In this document: in pieces, positions 35,016 through 47,816 of the stretch | How the letters are laid out: every line of letters begins with the position of its first letter | Numbering within the stretch: the first letter of the stretch is position 1 | From: Gymnothorax reevesii | Lineage: Eukaryota > Chordata > Actinopteri > Anguilliformes > Muraenidae | Assembly: GCA_029721435.1 (NCBI GenBank) | Contig: CM056584.1 | Location: 11,484,739 to 11,548,738, forward strand | Direction of reading: 5' to 3' | Length of the DNA: 64,000 bases | The notes under the pieces: model-generated | Databases searched by the model: none | The model's input: the letters and a program-made list of their open reading frames with translations, nothing else | What the model was told of the DNA's origin: nothing | Program-made: the position numbers and the translations under genes

Positions 35016-35162
35016 AAGCCCTTGGCCCGGCCAGAATTAAGCCTTTCACTCACGGGGACCGAAACAAATACCCCCAACAGTGCTTTTTGGGAGACTTCAG
35101 TATCCTCGTGAGCTCTTTAAGGCCCCGCAAGGCCTTTTTTCAGACTCTATAAGTATAACGAT

Positions 35163-35164
<2 letters not shown>

Positions 35165-35195
<31 letters not shown>
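35165..35195. repeat. (CA)n microsatellite
   Basis: Uninterrupted CA run. Confidence 0.9.
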
Positions 35196-35196
<1 letters not shown>

Positions 35197-35451
35197 GCCC
35201 GTAAAGGGTCCCGCGACAGCCAGGTGCAGGCGGGAGAGGCAGCATTCCTGCTGGGGATCCAGACGTCCCGGCGCGACGGCGAGTGGGGGCGCGTGTGGCG
35301 AGACACGTTCGGACCGGTTTCTGTCATTGTTGCTTTTGACAAATTTAAAACAACTCAAATCATCACCGTGCACAAAACGTAGACAGAGGTAAGGGTTATG
35401 CGGGCTGGGGCAGCCTTATCGCCAGTTTTCCAGCGAGAAACGTGTTTGTGG

Positions 35452-35453
<2 letters not shown>

Positions 35454-35529
<76 letters not shown>

Positions 35530-35532
35530 GTG
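35454..35532. repeat. Long (GT)n microsatellite
   Basis: About 80 bases of GT with one TTTG interruption near 35509, the longest pure dinucleotide tract in the window. Confidence 0.95.
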
Positions 35533-35989
35533 TACGCGTTTGGGGATTCTGCCTTGATTTCCACAGTAGGATATGCTCCTCACTGCTCTCCAAACACACT
35601 GCAGATACACACCTGGGCGAAATCTAAGCAGCACCCGACTGTTAAAACAAGATCCACTTTGCCAAAGGACTGAAGTAGGAACATCGGCAAACACTGTCCA
35701 GTTGTTGGAAATGTGGCGCGGACAGACCTCTCCTGGAAAATTCAGGCTTTGCTTCACAGTTCATGCACTTTAAAGGACCAGGCATATTTTCAACATCTTT
35801 AATGCTGTTAAAAGTATGAGGCCACTGTGCTCTGAAGACGGCAAGAAGATCAGTGAACTCAACATCTCATCCTGACGTTTTAGGAAAATAATGGCTCAGC
35901 GTTGCCGGTCAATTATACGATGACGAAACCTACGTCTTCAGAGAACCTTCCATGACGAGGTCTTTTGAATGTGAAATGCGCGTGTCATG

Positions 35990-36230
35990 CATGCTAAAAA
36001 CCTTCATGAAAATGTATGCAGTTCAGGACTTCAAAATATTCAGAAAATTTCATTTTTATTTTGGCGGTGCTCATAACTTTTGCTAAAAGGGGATACATCA
36101 TTCCTAAGTCAGGATCAAGGGGGTCAAAGGTCACCCAGACTTCATATCCAAAATCCCAAAATGGGGTTTGCACTGCTGATCTACAAACAGATTTCCCTGG
36201 TTCACAAAGCTGAACCTCGTCCATTACAAT
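35990..36230. other. Unassigned repeat-like segment
   Basis: Contains a CAAGGGGGTCAAAGGTCACC stretch and an open minus frame of 76 codons with an L-D-P-D-L word. The L-D-P-D resemblance to coronin is not supported by its surroundings, and the sequence looks like a dispersed repeat. Confidence 0.25.
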
Positions 36231-37218
36231 TTAAACGGCTGGACTGAGATCACGATGCTTCACGGCTATGCGCAATAAAACAAAACATTGCAAACTACTA
36301 ATTTCGCTTTCGTCCAAATTAGTCCTTTAGCCACAGCAGTAGCGTGTCACGCTCTACCACGATCAACCGTCATGTGAATACGGCATCTGTGGCTCCTGTC
36401 AGCAAGTCCCTGAGTAAAACTTTCCGCAAACTCTGTCAGGTCCACTTGGCAAAACTGCCGTACAAATATTATCCTGGATCATTTCTTACACATTTATTTG
36501 ATAGAGCAGACTGCAGTGCGAATGTGGCATATGGAAAAAGGCAACAAAAAAAAAGCACATATTTTTGCGGCTGAGCTGACTTCAAACGCTCGCCGCTCCG
36601 TTCGTCCAAAACCCTCCCCGCGAACGCTCCGCAACAGTGAGCGAAAATAAAAACTTGACTAAGTGAACTTTAGTGAATAACCTTGCCAGCCCCACACTGG
36701 GCACTTCAAACAAACGAAAAGCACAGGAACCACCCACCGAAGGGGGCGGTGAAGAACTCCAAGGTACCCTTCAGGACTTGGCAAACAAAAGTCGACTTCT
36801 CCCTTTTGTAGGGCGCAGAAGCTTTGCTTTTGTTCCTCGTCTCGGCGAGAGACCCCCGTGCCCCAGTCCTTTTGTCCCTTTTCCAATTACATTTTGATGA
36901 AGTTTTTAAATCTTGTTAAACACAACCCCCCCCCCCCCCACCCCCACCCACCCACCCACCCTGACTCCTTTAGCACCGAAGGCAGGTGCAGGAATGGCTG
37001 TGTTGCTATAACGTTGCCACAGAGACGCGACGGACGACTGCTGTTATTCTCATCTCATCCACTCACTCAGCCCTTCAAGCACCCCCCCCCCCGGCCGGAA
37101 AAAAAGCACATCCTGGGTGGAGCACCTGTGACTTCAACTCTTAGCCAGCAGACAGGGCCAGACTACAATAGGCCTCAATCACTCTCCTGCTTTAACAAGC
37201 CAAATACACAGCGGGAGA
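36231..37218. other. Non-coding block
   Basis: No gene recognised. C-runs occur near 36926-36960 and 37082. Confidence 0.4.
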
Positions 37219-37560
37219 TCTCACACACACACCTTCTCTCACTATTCTCACAAGCACGTGCGTACACACACACACACACACACACAATTGCGTATTCAGA
37301 CAGACATGCACATATATAGATTTATTCATCTGTTATCAGGCAAAAATAAACATACAGTTGCACGCGAAGACACACCGCCACACAAACACACATTCATACC
37401 TAAGCACAGGTGCGCGCACACACACACACACACAAACAAACAAGAACACACACATACACACAAACTAGAATACACACCAAAATTCACGTGCAGACACACA
37501 AACAGCCACACACACACACACACATACTTCATACATTACCACACATACACACTGGCAAGC
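37219..37560. repeat. CA-rich cryptic microsatellite
   Basis: Interrupted CA tracts with densest parts at 37264-37287, 37417-37433 and 37507-37524. The Thr/His frames over it are artefacts. Confidence 0.85.
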
Positions 37561-37711
37561 CAAAAACTCACAGCCCTGGTGTTTTATTTACACATTTATG
37601 AGTCTCTTAAAAGAGCTCATTATGTTCACAGGGCCCAGACCAACCACCCATGGCTCTGAGAGATGAGAACACATGAATGCAATAACAGACCTGCCACCTG
37701 CAGACAGACAT

Positions 37712-37732
37712 GCAGAGAGAGAGAGAGAGAGT

Positions 37733-37771
<39 letters not shown>
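37712..37771. repeat. (GA)n-(CA)n compound microsatellite
   Basis: A GA run followed by a CA run of about 35 bases. Confidence 0.9.
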
Positions 37772-37773
<2 letters not shown>

Positions 37774-38495
37774 ACACTGACCGGTCCACAGACAGTGAAA
37801 TCGGGTCTCAGCTGTGGGACCCCACGGGGCCAGGTGAACCCAAAACAAACAGGATAGAACAGGGGCCTGAGTGTGACGTACACTGGACTCTAAATGAGCC
37901 TGAAGGAAGAACATTATGGGGGTGTTGAGACGCATTTGAGAAACAGATGCGCGAGACCATTTTAAACGGCCAATAAAAACCCTGCAAGAGGTTACGGAAA
38001 AAGAAAACAAATTCTAAAAACGATTGCTCAATGCATCCAATCACAACACACGTGTACGCATTGGTGTGTGCCCAGCTATTTAGTTAGAATAACAGAGCGA
38101 GTCCAAGGTCTCTGTACGACACAGAGGTCTGCTGGGATGGGGAGAGTGTGACGAGTTTCGAGACAACATTTTGGAAACATAGGCTTCGAATGCCAGTGTC
38201 ACATGAAAACCAGTCTCATTGAAGGAGTTCAATCTGCTACTGAAGTGTAACATCCACAAGCTAATAAAAGCATGAATCATGCATTTTACCTGGACGCCTT
38301 TGCATCTGCAAATGCAAATTAATGCAATGGGAATTTGGTCAGCCAACATAGCATATTAATAATAATAAAAGGCTTTTGCAAAGACAAATTTACAAGCCAT
38401 GCCAAACAGGACCGGAGCACTCAAACTTCAGAGACACAACATCAGCCCTTAAAGCCCCGAATAACTGTTCAATGAATGAAAAATGTAATAATCCC

Positions 38496-38860
38496 GAGCT
38501 GTTGAAAATCTGTCATGTGACAACTTGTTTAAAAGAGATCCCCTGTGGGAGCTCTTTTAACCCCTTTGCGCAGAATGCAAATATTGTCAATTTTTTCCTG
38601 TTATGCATGAGCCTATTTTAGGCTTTAAAACTCAGTTTTTGTGTCACAGAGACTGTGGAAAATTATTCCAGTGAAGCAAGACATTTGCAAAGTCAATTTT
38701 AGAATTGTTGAGGAATTGAATTTCGGAATTTACCAACGTCGGCGTCTTTATCTGTGCAAAGGGGTCAATTAAACAAGTGGCCCCACGATGGGTTTTCAGC
38801 AGCATCTGATTTTGATATCTTACATTATTAGGCAACGACAGATGCCGATAGCGCGTTTAT
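38496..38860. mobile_element. MITE family copy 2, split by a nested element
   Basis: The left half (38496-38560) contains GAGCTGTTGAAAATCTGTCA and ACTTGTTTAAAAGAGATCCC. The right half (38769-38860) continues with AAACAAGTGGCCCC, GGTTTTCAGCAGC and TTTGATATCTTACAT. The halves form the two arms of one palindrome, interrupted at its centre by 38561-38768. Confidence 0.7.
38561..38768. mobile_element. Nested MITE with CCCCTTTGCGCAGA termini
   Basis: The left end CCCCTTTGCGCAGA and the right end TCTGTGCAAAGGGG (38751-38764) are inverted repeats. TTAA flanks it on both sides (38557-38560 and near 38769). It interrupts the palindromic MITE exactly at the TTTTAAAC of the host arm. Confidence 0.7.
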
Positions 38861-39719
38861 GGATAAGTAGAGTTTGTCCACGACTAACATGTGACCCTCC
38901 GCATCATCCGCTGTGCTCCAATTGGATCTGAGCACAGAGGTTCTGGATTCCTTGTGTGACCACTCCCCTTAGAGCCCAAATTTCCCACAAGGCTGCAGTT
39001 CTCAGGGCTCCCGGTTCTGGGCTCCAAAAACAACCCAATATCTGCTTTCTCCAGCCTCCTCATTCGATTGGCTGGGTGTCTGTCCTCGCATGTGTGTATA
39101 TGAGCCCAGATGTCAATCTTGCTTTCAATGTTTGTGCCACCTTTTCGCAGGGGAACCCCAAAGCCCAGACATGCGGCTAATACAAAGATAAGGGCTTCCA
39201 GAGTTCTACAGCGCCCCCATCTGTCTCATTTCATTCAGCCCCACAAGGGCACCAGCTCAGGTGATGACAGCTACCCACAGACGTTATTCAGAACAGGAGC
39301 TGAATCTCCCACAATACCGCTGTCTTCAATGCGGTGGTCGGCAAGGGGCGTGAGGAGACTAAATCAAATAAATACACAGCTTAGGGACCCCCGAGCAACA
39401 GCATGAGGCAGTTACAGTGTAACCCCCCCCAACCACCACCACCCTCGCCCTCCACATGTGTTGCGAATAACAGCGAGTTGTTTTCACTTTAGGCTACTTT
39501 CACGGCAGCTTCTGCTAAACCAATGAGCTCCCACCAGTTTAAAAATTACTAGTTTCCAATCGGTTTGTAAGAGTTATGACTTTCCAGTAGCTTTACAATA
39601 ATGAGTTTCCACACATAATTCCAGAAAAAAAGGCTTCTGGAATATTCCGTCCTGAGAACACAGAAAAGGTGACCTAAGAACCCATCCATCCGACCACTTC
39701 CTCCTCTCCACGGACGCGG
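38861..39719. other. Non-coding block
   Basis: No feature recognised. Confidence 0.4.
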
Positions 39720-39965
39720 GGGAGGTGAAGTCCATCCCCACCGACTTTGGGCAAAAGGCACAAACACACCGAGAGCAGCTCACCAATCCATCACAGGACC
39801 CAACGCACCCCTCACTCACACGGTCCTGTGGGGAAAGCACCTAACATGAGTGTCTTTGGGCTGTCGGAGGACACCGGAGGGCGGTACCTGGAGGAAACCC
39901 GCGTGAACGCAGGGAGAACATGTAAACTCCACACAGAAAGACCCCAGGCCGTCATGCATGCGAGA
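39720..39965 (-). mobile_element. SINE/LINE-tail dispersed repeat
   Basis: The plus strand carries TGGAGGAAACCCGCGTGAAC, GGGAGAACATGTAAACTCC and ACACAGAAAGACC, the hallmark of a very common fish repeat whose transcribed strand is the complement. It is related in body to the tRNA-headed copy at 34181-34360. Confidence 0.65.
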
Positions 39966-40209
39966 CACGACGAGGGAAAGCACAGCAGCCGTTTCGAAAC
40001 CTTCACCACACGTCAGCTGAGGAGCACAGGGTGGCACGTGACAGGACACACAGACGTTGGGCCGATAGCGATGGCCGCCAGGGGTGTAAACAGACTGCAG
40101 AACCACGTGTCGTCTCAGTGAGGGCTTTTGCATCGTGCTAACGTTGTGCCCTGGAGTGAAGCCATTAATCAATCTGAGCCGAAGTTCTCAAAAACACACA
40201 CGAGAAACT

Positions 40210-40690
40210 TCGGCCTGCACTGCAAAAAATAATGCTTTTACCTCAGGCGAAAAACCGAGGCTTCGAGGGTAAAAGTCCTCCCAATGTTTTTTCTTCCATT
40301 CTCGCATTAGCCAGCTAGCAATTTTTCAGAAGAGAGGGAAAACTAATCAATCAGCTGGCTAAGTTCGGCAGCTAAGGAAAAACAAGGCAAGTTTCACTTC
40401 CTGACACCAGGACTAATCTCTGATTTGTTTCAGTCTACCAACACTAAAAATATAATTTATCTTCATATTATTACATTGTTATTAAAAAAAATTTGCTTGT
40501 TACAAGTTGCCGCTTTCCTAACAAGTGAAATTTCTACACACCAGCAGGAAAATCTTGACCTGAGATTTTCCGGAAATTTGGTCTCATTTAACAACAAAAA
40601 AATTAAATAATTCCAAAAATACACTCTGAAATGACGAATTTTAGTGGGGTGTGAAACCGTAATCTAAAAACTGTTGGGCCTGCAGAAAAA
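40210..40690. mobile_element. Degenerate fish repeat (CACTGCAAAAAATAAT)
   Basis: It starts with CTGCACTGCAAAAAATAATG and contains TTGTTTCAGTCTA and GCTTGTTACAAG words typical of an abundant fish non-autonomous element. Strongly diverged. Confidence 0.4.
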
Positions 40691-43600
40691 AATTAAACAA
40701 AAATGACAGTAATCATTATATCATTGATTGATGTAAGGTAGAAAAGTTGATACTTGATACAGTAAAAGTTGGAAGCAGTAGTGAATCTGTCCATTTGCAT
40801 TTCCACGAGAGTGAAGCAAATCTATGAGACGTGTTCCGAATTTATACCATAGCTAACCTGCTCACCCTATAGTGCTAAGTGACAGCCGTCACCCTATAGC
40901 ACGACCGTTCATCTCAAGTAACGAGGCGGTTTGGGTCCCTCTCTCTTGCGGTTGGTGGAAAAGGTGATTTATGGGTCTTGTGTCAAACTCTGTCACATAT
41001 GAACACAAGCCAGCTTCGCGAGCCCATTCAATGTGAAGCACTGAGCACTAATTCTCATCACGAGGCTGCCTCCATTTTACTAAAATAATAAGAGCAGTGA
41101 TGAAGAAGTCCTTCTGGTCCCATTTCCACCCTTGAGCTCCTGGAATTGCAATGAAAATGAAAAATATGAGGAGGGCGGGGGGTTGGGGAGAGGTTCTTTA
41201 AAAAAAAAAAAAGGAAAAGAAGGCATGGAAGCCATTTTCTCATTTCACACACACGTTAATACAAAAGACCTTTATCCCTGAGCCGCCGCTGAAATACCTG
41301 TGAGGTGAAATCAAAACCTCTGAGAATTACATTACACATCCTCTCGCCAACTTCCAGATATTTCCTTCGGAATATAAATTTTCTTCCCACTAAGGGGTGT
41401 AAAGATTTCTTATCCTTTTCTCAGAAGGCTCCTTGACAAAAAATCCCAAAGTTTCGAAACATTTTGCTCAAGCAGAAATCTGTTGGTGAGAGGATATTTA
41501 CGGCTGGTAAATAAGGAAGGGCCTCTCTCCGATTTGGGCAAGTTTCTGCCAGTTTAGTCACATTTTGGAAAAGTGCGGCAGTTGTTTTTTTTTTTTTTTA
41601 CCATATGGCGGGAGTGCGGCCCAGCGAGCGCGGTTCCACTGCGGTCTCATAAATCTAAAAGCTAAATAAATCAAACTCAGATGGAGGGATAACATCTTTG
41701 AAAGAAATGAAGAAATTCAGGCCCTTCGCACAGTCCTCCGGTTCCTGTCAGGGTGCTTCACTCCAGCGAAACGCGAAACTCGAAATGACTAGCAGATTGC
41801 GGGAAAGGTTTCAGAGCTGGCCGAGTTCACCCATCCGGATGGGGTCGTCCATTTTGAAGGGGGGGGAGTGGTGGTTTCAACAACTGGTATTTGGACCCTT
41901 AATCTCTGGTGTCACTGGCTAAAAGCCTGGCTGCAGATACATCACGCAATTTTGTCAAGGTTCTGTTGGGCTAAAGAGAGTGGTGAGCAGTTGGAAAACA
42001 GCAGACTGAGAATAAATAATACAGGCACGCTACTGCCTTCGAAAAGCACACCAAGCTCTCGCAGACTTCTGTTTTATTTATTTTCTAAAGTCAGAACAGC
42101 CGTCTCTGAGCCATAACGAGACCCGATGCATCTGTATTAAATAAAGTAAGTGGCGGGGGGTGAGGGGGCACGACCGCGAGCCCAGGACCCCCTCCTTCCC
42201 GCTGATTAAAGGGGTTTTGGATCGATTACGCCAGTTGATTGAGCCCAAGCCTCTACGCAAAACCACCTCAAAGACAGACAGATCCAAAACAAGGGGAAGG
42301 AGGTCCCACTTCACCATCGGTGCCGGGGGGGTCAACCGACTGTGGGGACCGCTCCAACGTGGCCCGTTCGGTGTCGTGTTAAGCCTTTCATCTCAAAGCG
42401 CAGAACCTCACAGGTACCCCAAAACATTCAAGGCAGAACCTCCCCGCCTTGACACTGGAGGCCAGGGGAAAGAAAACAAGCAGGTCAGACCTGCAGGGAG
42501 GTCAGTGCTGTCAGAGGGGGGCCATATTTTTCAACCTCTGAGCCCATTTTTTTCCTTTCAAGGAAAAGAGGAGAGTGTGTGACTCTACACGTGCGCGGGT
42601 GTGTATTCCAGGGGTGGGGAGGCAGGATGTGGTGGGGTGAGATTTAATATTTTCTTCGACTGCAAGCAATTAAGACGGGCGAAATTTAAAACGGGTGTAG
42701 GCTGCCTTTAAGGCCTGGTCGCACTACATTGGTAATGCAACGGCACAACGTCAAAAAACGTGCCAACGGTCGCTTGAACTGTGCACTTAAAGTCAAAGTC
42801 AAATACAAGTGAGTCCACCCCCCAGGATACCATTCGTAATCCCTCATCGGCCAAGAGAGGGGATCAAGATGTCCTTTCTGACCTGAACAGGAAGTGGAGA
42901 TCCACGGTTCGACAGGAAATCTGACACCGCGTTTTCCCGAGCCCACTAAGTAAAAGAGCTGGTTGCAATTGAATCTCATTGCGAAGTTTGCTGATTACAG
43001 CGGGCCAGAGTATCCCATTAAACTCATTATAATTATGTTTATAGAAGCTGGGGGTGGGATATAATCTGGGCGAGGGGGCTGGACAGCTGAACTCTCCCAG
43101 CTGCGATACAAATCTGTGTTTATAATGGAAAACGGGCATAGTGGCAGCCTTTCACCGAGACCCCGAGCGCCAAAAATCCAAAAGATTCTCCGGGCTCCGT
43201 TTTCAACCAGAAAAGAATAACAAACACTAAACTTTCTCAAAAACCATCCTTTTCTGCGGCCGAGCCTGACGGTTTCAGTGCGCACTGTGCGCTTTCCCTT
43301 AATATAAAATAAAATGTATAATAACACAAATAAAATATTAAATTGACTTACAAAAACGAGCCAGCTTTTTGGCGTTCGGAGTATGAATTCAATTACATTT
43401 CCCCTCCCTCTTTTTTTTTTGGAACATCTAACATGAAGCTTGGCTCCCACAGTTATTTTGTGCTCTTCAGTCGGCCTTTTCCTTTAAACAATGTGAGCAG
43501 TTTTTATACCCCTCCAAGACACAGCTACAGTCCGAATAAACACACTGTCAGGCTTTAAATCCCATTTCCAAGAATCCGACTCCATTCGTCACTGGTAACA

Positions 43601-44339
43601 GTGCGACTTTCTACGTTCCAGTTGCGCAAGAATGGAGCGGTTAAGAAATTGGAATGGACTAATCAGAAGACGAACTAAAACTCAACATGACATTTCCGGA
43701 GCAGAGCTCAACATCAGGATACGTACGGTTAATTGTTCCAGTAAATGTCCGGCTCTGTGAATGGATTATTTGTTAGCTGCAGTGAATAATGGAATGAACA
43801 TAATGATACTTGCGACTCCCAAGCAAACAAACGCAGCGCTGTCTGACCGAGGTCGTTTTAACCGCAATTGCCCCTGAGATTATTTTCACTTAAAAACACA
43901 TGGTTAGGGACTGGCTACTCTTCTACGTACAAGACTATCCATTGATGCAGAAAACAAACACTCCAATCACATTTATAGTTCTCAAAATATTTAGGAACCG
44001 CATCTTTCATTCAATTATAGTCATCCGTAACAACCAACCAGGGAAGTTCCAGGGTTTCTTAAAACAGGGGAACCGGGTCGCAGCGCCCCCTTACGATTCC
44101 CCAACTTGTTCATAATGTATGCGCACGAGGGGAAAAAAAACGGAAAGCAATAGAAAGCACTTGAAGACGCGAAATTTGCGCAAAAACAGTGCCCAAATCC
44201 CCCCCAGCTCAACAAACTGAACAATAACAACCTGGGTCAACAAAATCGGCGCCCCAATACTCATTTTTTTTTTAGAAAAAACTCACAGTTCTATTAAAAA
44301 CCAGCTTTTCGCAGAGCGTCTCGAGAGAAATGCAACATT
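40691..44339. other. Non-coding block
   Basis: No gene recognised. T-run near 41586, G-runs near 41860 and 42325. The interval 41270-41570 is non-repetitive. Confidence 0.45.
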
Positions 44340-44560
44340 AAACAGTTGAACGTGAGGAGGGACAGAAAGACACACAGCGGTTGAGCCCCTGGAGCGGTTT
44401 TGAGGTGAAGGGCCTTGCTCCAGGGCCCAATGGCACAGTTCATCCCATCTTCATCTCTCCAGATGTTCGTCAGAACCCCATTGGGGGCACAAATCAGGTA
44501 TGGTACCATAATCAGTTAAGCTACCTACCGCTACGCTAACCTGCTGCCACACAAACCTCA
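44340..44560 (-). mobile_element. SINE-like dispersed repeat
   Basis: The minus strand contains GTTAGCGTAGCGGTAGGTAG (A-box-like region) and then GGAGCAAGGCCCTTCACCTC with CCGCTCCAGGGGC. This head and body pair is common in fish genomes. Confidence 0.55.
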
Positions 44561-47500
44561 AGGAAGGGGCCATTACACACGATGGCCTGTGGTCCACAGA
44601 CACTACCGTCTTTGAGATCATTACATACAATACAATCCTGTAAATAAAATCCCTCAATCATGGAATTTCTTGCTTTGTAGAGTTCGTTTTAAATTGCAAT
44701 CTTCCGTGATGATGCTCCAACATACCTGATATGTATATCAATCTTCTAATCAACGTGTTACTTCTTCATGATGAACTTCATTAATGCTCAATATGTATCG
44801 TACCTGGACTGATCAGTTGTGTAGCAGTTTCAATTTCCGTAAATTATTCTATGCCCTTACAGTACATCGCTTGTGATAATGGAATCTGCCCATGAAGGAA
44901 ATGTCATAAAATCTTGTGAATTCATTGGCTTGAAGCTCCTGGAACGTCGCAGCTACGGTCGATTGGTTGATTCACTCCAAAGTTTTGTGACATGTCTGTG
45001 AACAGGAACACTGCATGAGGTGACGTGGCTTTGATAAGCAGGTGTGAGTTACGCTGTTCCACCCCAGAGGAGGGCAGGTCAGCAGGCCTCCGCTCTCAAA
45101 CACACGAGACATGAGGCAGGACCAGGCGTCACGACAAACCGCTCACACGGAAAGCTGAGCCGTTGGCTCACAGCTCCGCAGCTTTGTTGCTCTCCTTAAT
45201 TTCAAGACAAACTGAAATTGAGAAGATTTGGAAAGTTGTGGCTCCAACTAGCGTGTTGGACAGCTTCGAAAACATTTGAAAAGTGACGCAGTTTACGGTT
45301 TTTGGCTGTGTACTCCAACGTAACGGCTTTGAAAACAATAAAGTAACAAATATGAGACAAGTATGAGAGTAACAAGTATGACCAACACATCCTCTTTCAT
45401 TTGTGGGTATTTAGATCATGTGAACAATGCGGAAATTGTCGCCTTTTTTGTACAGTGTCACTGGACAGAAACTGACAGGGCTGTCAAAAACACAGACAAC
45501 TAACAGACACACATGCGTAAAGACCCACACACACACACACACACACACAGCTGACCACTTGAATGTAATTTCAAAAACAAAAAAAAAAAGGGGGGCTATT
45601 ACGCTTAAAATTTTCCAAGCAATTAAACTCTCGGCAAAAGTTTATTCTGGATAGTGACCAGCGTGCAAACAAGGGCTTAAAATGGAGAGGTCAGATTTGA
45701 CAGTACAGCAGCGGTGCCTGTAGGGGAGGGCACAGGACTGAGGTTAACAAGGTGGAACCGACAGCTCAGTGATGTCAGAAATTACAGAGGAAGGAGGTTA
45801 GATGACTTGTCACAACCCGACAAGCACTATCTACACACCGGAGGCTGCGATGTCGATGGTTTTCACGTGACCCATGTCGCGAGTCTCTCCCTCTCTATCA
45901 ATTTTACTGCGTCACTTGCAAGCAGGTCCCATGAGCACATCCACTCCATACAGCTTTATAACTCATTTATACATTCCAGAGTTTCTGCAATGCAGGCGAC
46001 TGTTGAAAGAGCCTGCCTCGAAACTATGAGCACCGGAAAATATATGACCTTGAATGAAAACTGAGGTAAGAGAGAAAGAATTCGTGGGGATGAGGAAACA
46101 AACGCTCGGGATTCCTGTTCGCTGACTGTCGTGCGCTTATCAGCTCTGGCTCGGGTTCGACAGCGCTGGGGGGGGAGGAGAAGAGCCCAACAGCTTGTCA
46201 CCAGATGAAGAGGACGACTGCGGAGTGCTTCTCGCCACACGTGCATATTTCTGCTGACGACGCCGCCCACCAGCGCACACATGCCACGTACGAAAACACA
46301 CACCGCGCAAATGCATACAAACTCTGCACACATGAACTGTACACACACATTGTACATGCACAGTATACACACACACACTCCAAAAACGTTGAGTAAACCA
46401 TTAAATTCCTCACCCTAAGGTTGCAAATGAAACAAAAGCATTTAATTTCGTCCCTGCCTCTAGGCCACCCTAACATCCCCCCGCCCCCTCAGTGTGTAGA
46501 TCTGCAGATACTCTTTCCTGTTAATGTTAAAACAACAACGAACAAAAGCAGCGCCTCGTACTCCAAACACGTCGGCCGTCGATCCAAGAAGCGCGGCAGC
46601 GTTATGCTGTAACCGGTTTACAAAAGGGCTTGATGTCCCGCCAGCATTCAGTCTTTAGTTTATAATACTTCAGCACAAGCAATATCTGCAAGCACAGCAG
46701 GACAGAAGGTTCTGGGCTCTGAGCTCTGGGGGGTGGGGGTGTAGCCAGAGGTTTTGACTGCTTGTCCAATCAGGTACAGGCTGGAAAGGGCCAGAGAGTC
46801 AGGAGAGGGTGGGCGGTTTGGGCCTGATCATGTAAACTCCGAAATGTCTTGGACAAACAAACATTCCAATGGGGGGAACATTCCAATCGCTGCCATTCAC
46901 AGTACAATGGCAGTCACTGTTCATCCCGGGGGGGTGGGAGGGGAAAGGGGGGGGGGGGGGGTGCAAACTGTGCTTCTCCGAAAACCACTCCTGTTCAGTA
47001 TCTTCACCCTCAATTTCACTCCTCTCTTCACACAAGCTTGTTTGGCCTCAGACTCTTAATAGGCAAATGGTAGAACCGGCCTCGGAGAGTGGACTAATGT
47101 TCTAGTAAAAAACCCAAAGCACAACATCCCAAATTCGCTGTCCTCCCCAGCACCTCAGTACTGTAAACCTCCACGCAATACCTCCACATGCAAGTGTCTA
47201 CACAAACTAAAAACCACAGAAAGCCGTGCTTCGAGCACAGAACTCACTCATGCTTACACATGGTTGCATATCCTGGGTCAGCATTGACAGAGGATGGACT
47301 GTTGGGTGGTTGAGCCAAAATCAGCTTGAAGTAGCAGAAGATTGATGTGCATGTGAGTGTGTGTGTGTTTGTGTGGTACCCCACCCTGCTCCCATACCCC
47401 CCCCACCACCCAAACCCACCCACAGCTCAGCATGCACAGAGGGTCTTCACAGTGGACAAAAAAATGGCTGAATCTGAGGACCCCTGCAAATGCCAGGAAT

Positions 47501-47630
47501 GTGACAAGCAGTCGTTGGAATTCGGGAGGGTCTGAAATCTAGAACCCTCAAATATTCCGAGCAAGGCTTTCGAAGCACAAAAACACACACAAACGCGCAC
47601 ACACACACACGCAGGAGAGTAGGACCAGTC
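44561..47630. other. Non-coding block downstream of the coro7 exons
   Basis: No coro7 exon was recognised. CA microsatellite at 45523-45550, CA-rich spots near 46340-46378 and 47580-47612, and a G-run cluster at 46927-46962. The 116-codon frame at 45714-46064 has no ATG start and no recognised domain. Confidence 0.45.
46927..46962 (+). other. Strong G-quadruplex-forming G-run
   Basis: Four or more G-runs of 4-14 G separated by one to four bases within about 36 bases. Confidence 0.6.
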
Positions 47631-47639
47631 AGTACTTAC

Positions 47640-47722
47640 CCACTGGCGGTGCCCAGGGACACAGAGGCCAGAGAAGAGCCCAGTTTCCGACAGTCCCAGA
47701 GCCGGCACTCTCTCTCTCGCAT
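47640..47722 (-). CDS. coro7: Coronin-7 exon (MRERE / LWD segment)
   Basis: An 83-base minus-strand exon of 27 codons plus two bases. It starts with MRERECRLWDCRK, the diagnostic coronin-7 block that follows FNQ in the preceding exon, and ends ...GTASG. The acceptor TCTCAG lies just above 47722 and the donor GTAAG is at 47639-47635. Reading frame is continuous across the 94-bp intron. The next exon, expected to encode the L-L-D-P-D and A-G-K-G-E segment, was searched for by eye toward lower coordinates and not found. The intron below is therefore probably long. Confidence 0.9.
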
Positions 47723-47816
47723 CTGAGACATCAGAGTACAGCAGACGGGAGAGTCAAACATCGAACACCCAGCTGGAAACACTAACACCACGCCAGACGA
47801 GACTGCAATCCCCCAC

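Noticed and set aside
35994..36224. Minus-strand L-D-P-D word resembling the expected next coro7 exon
   Set aside because: Flanking residues do not match coronin-7, and no splice borders fit; it looks like a dispersed repeat.
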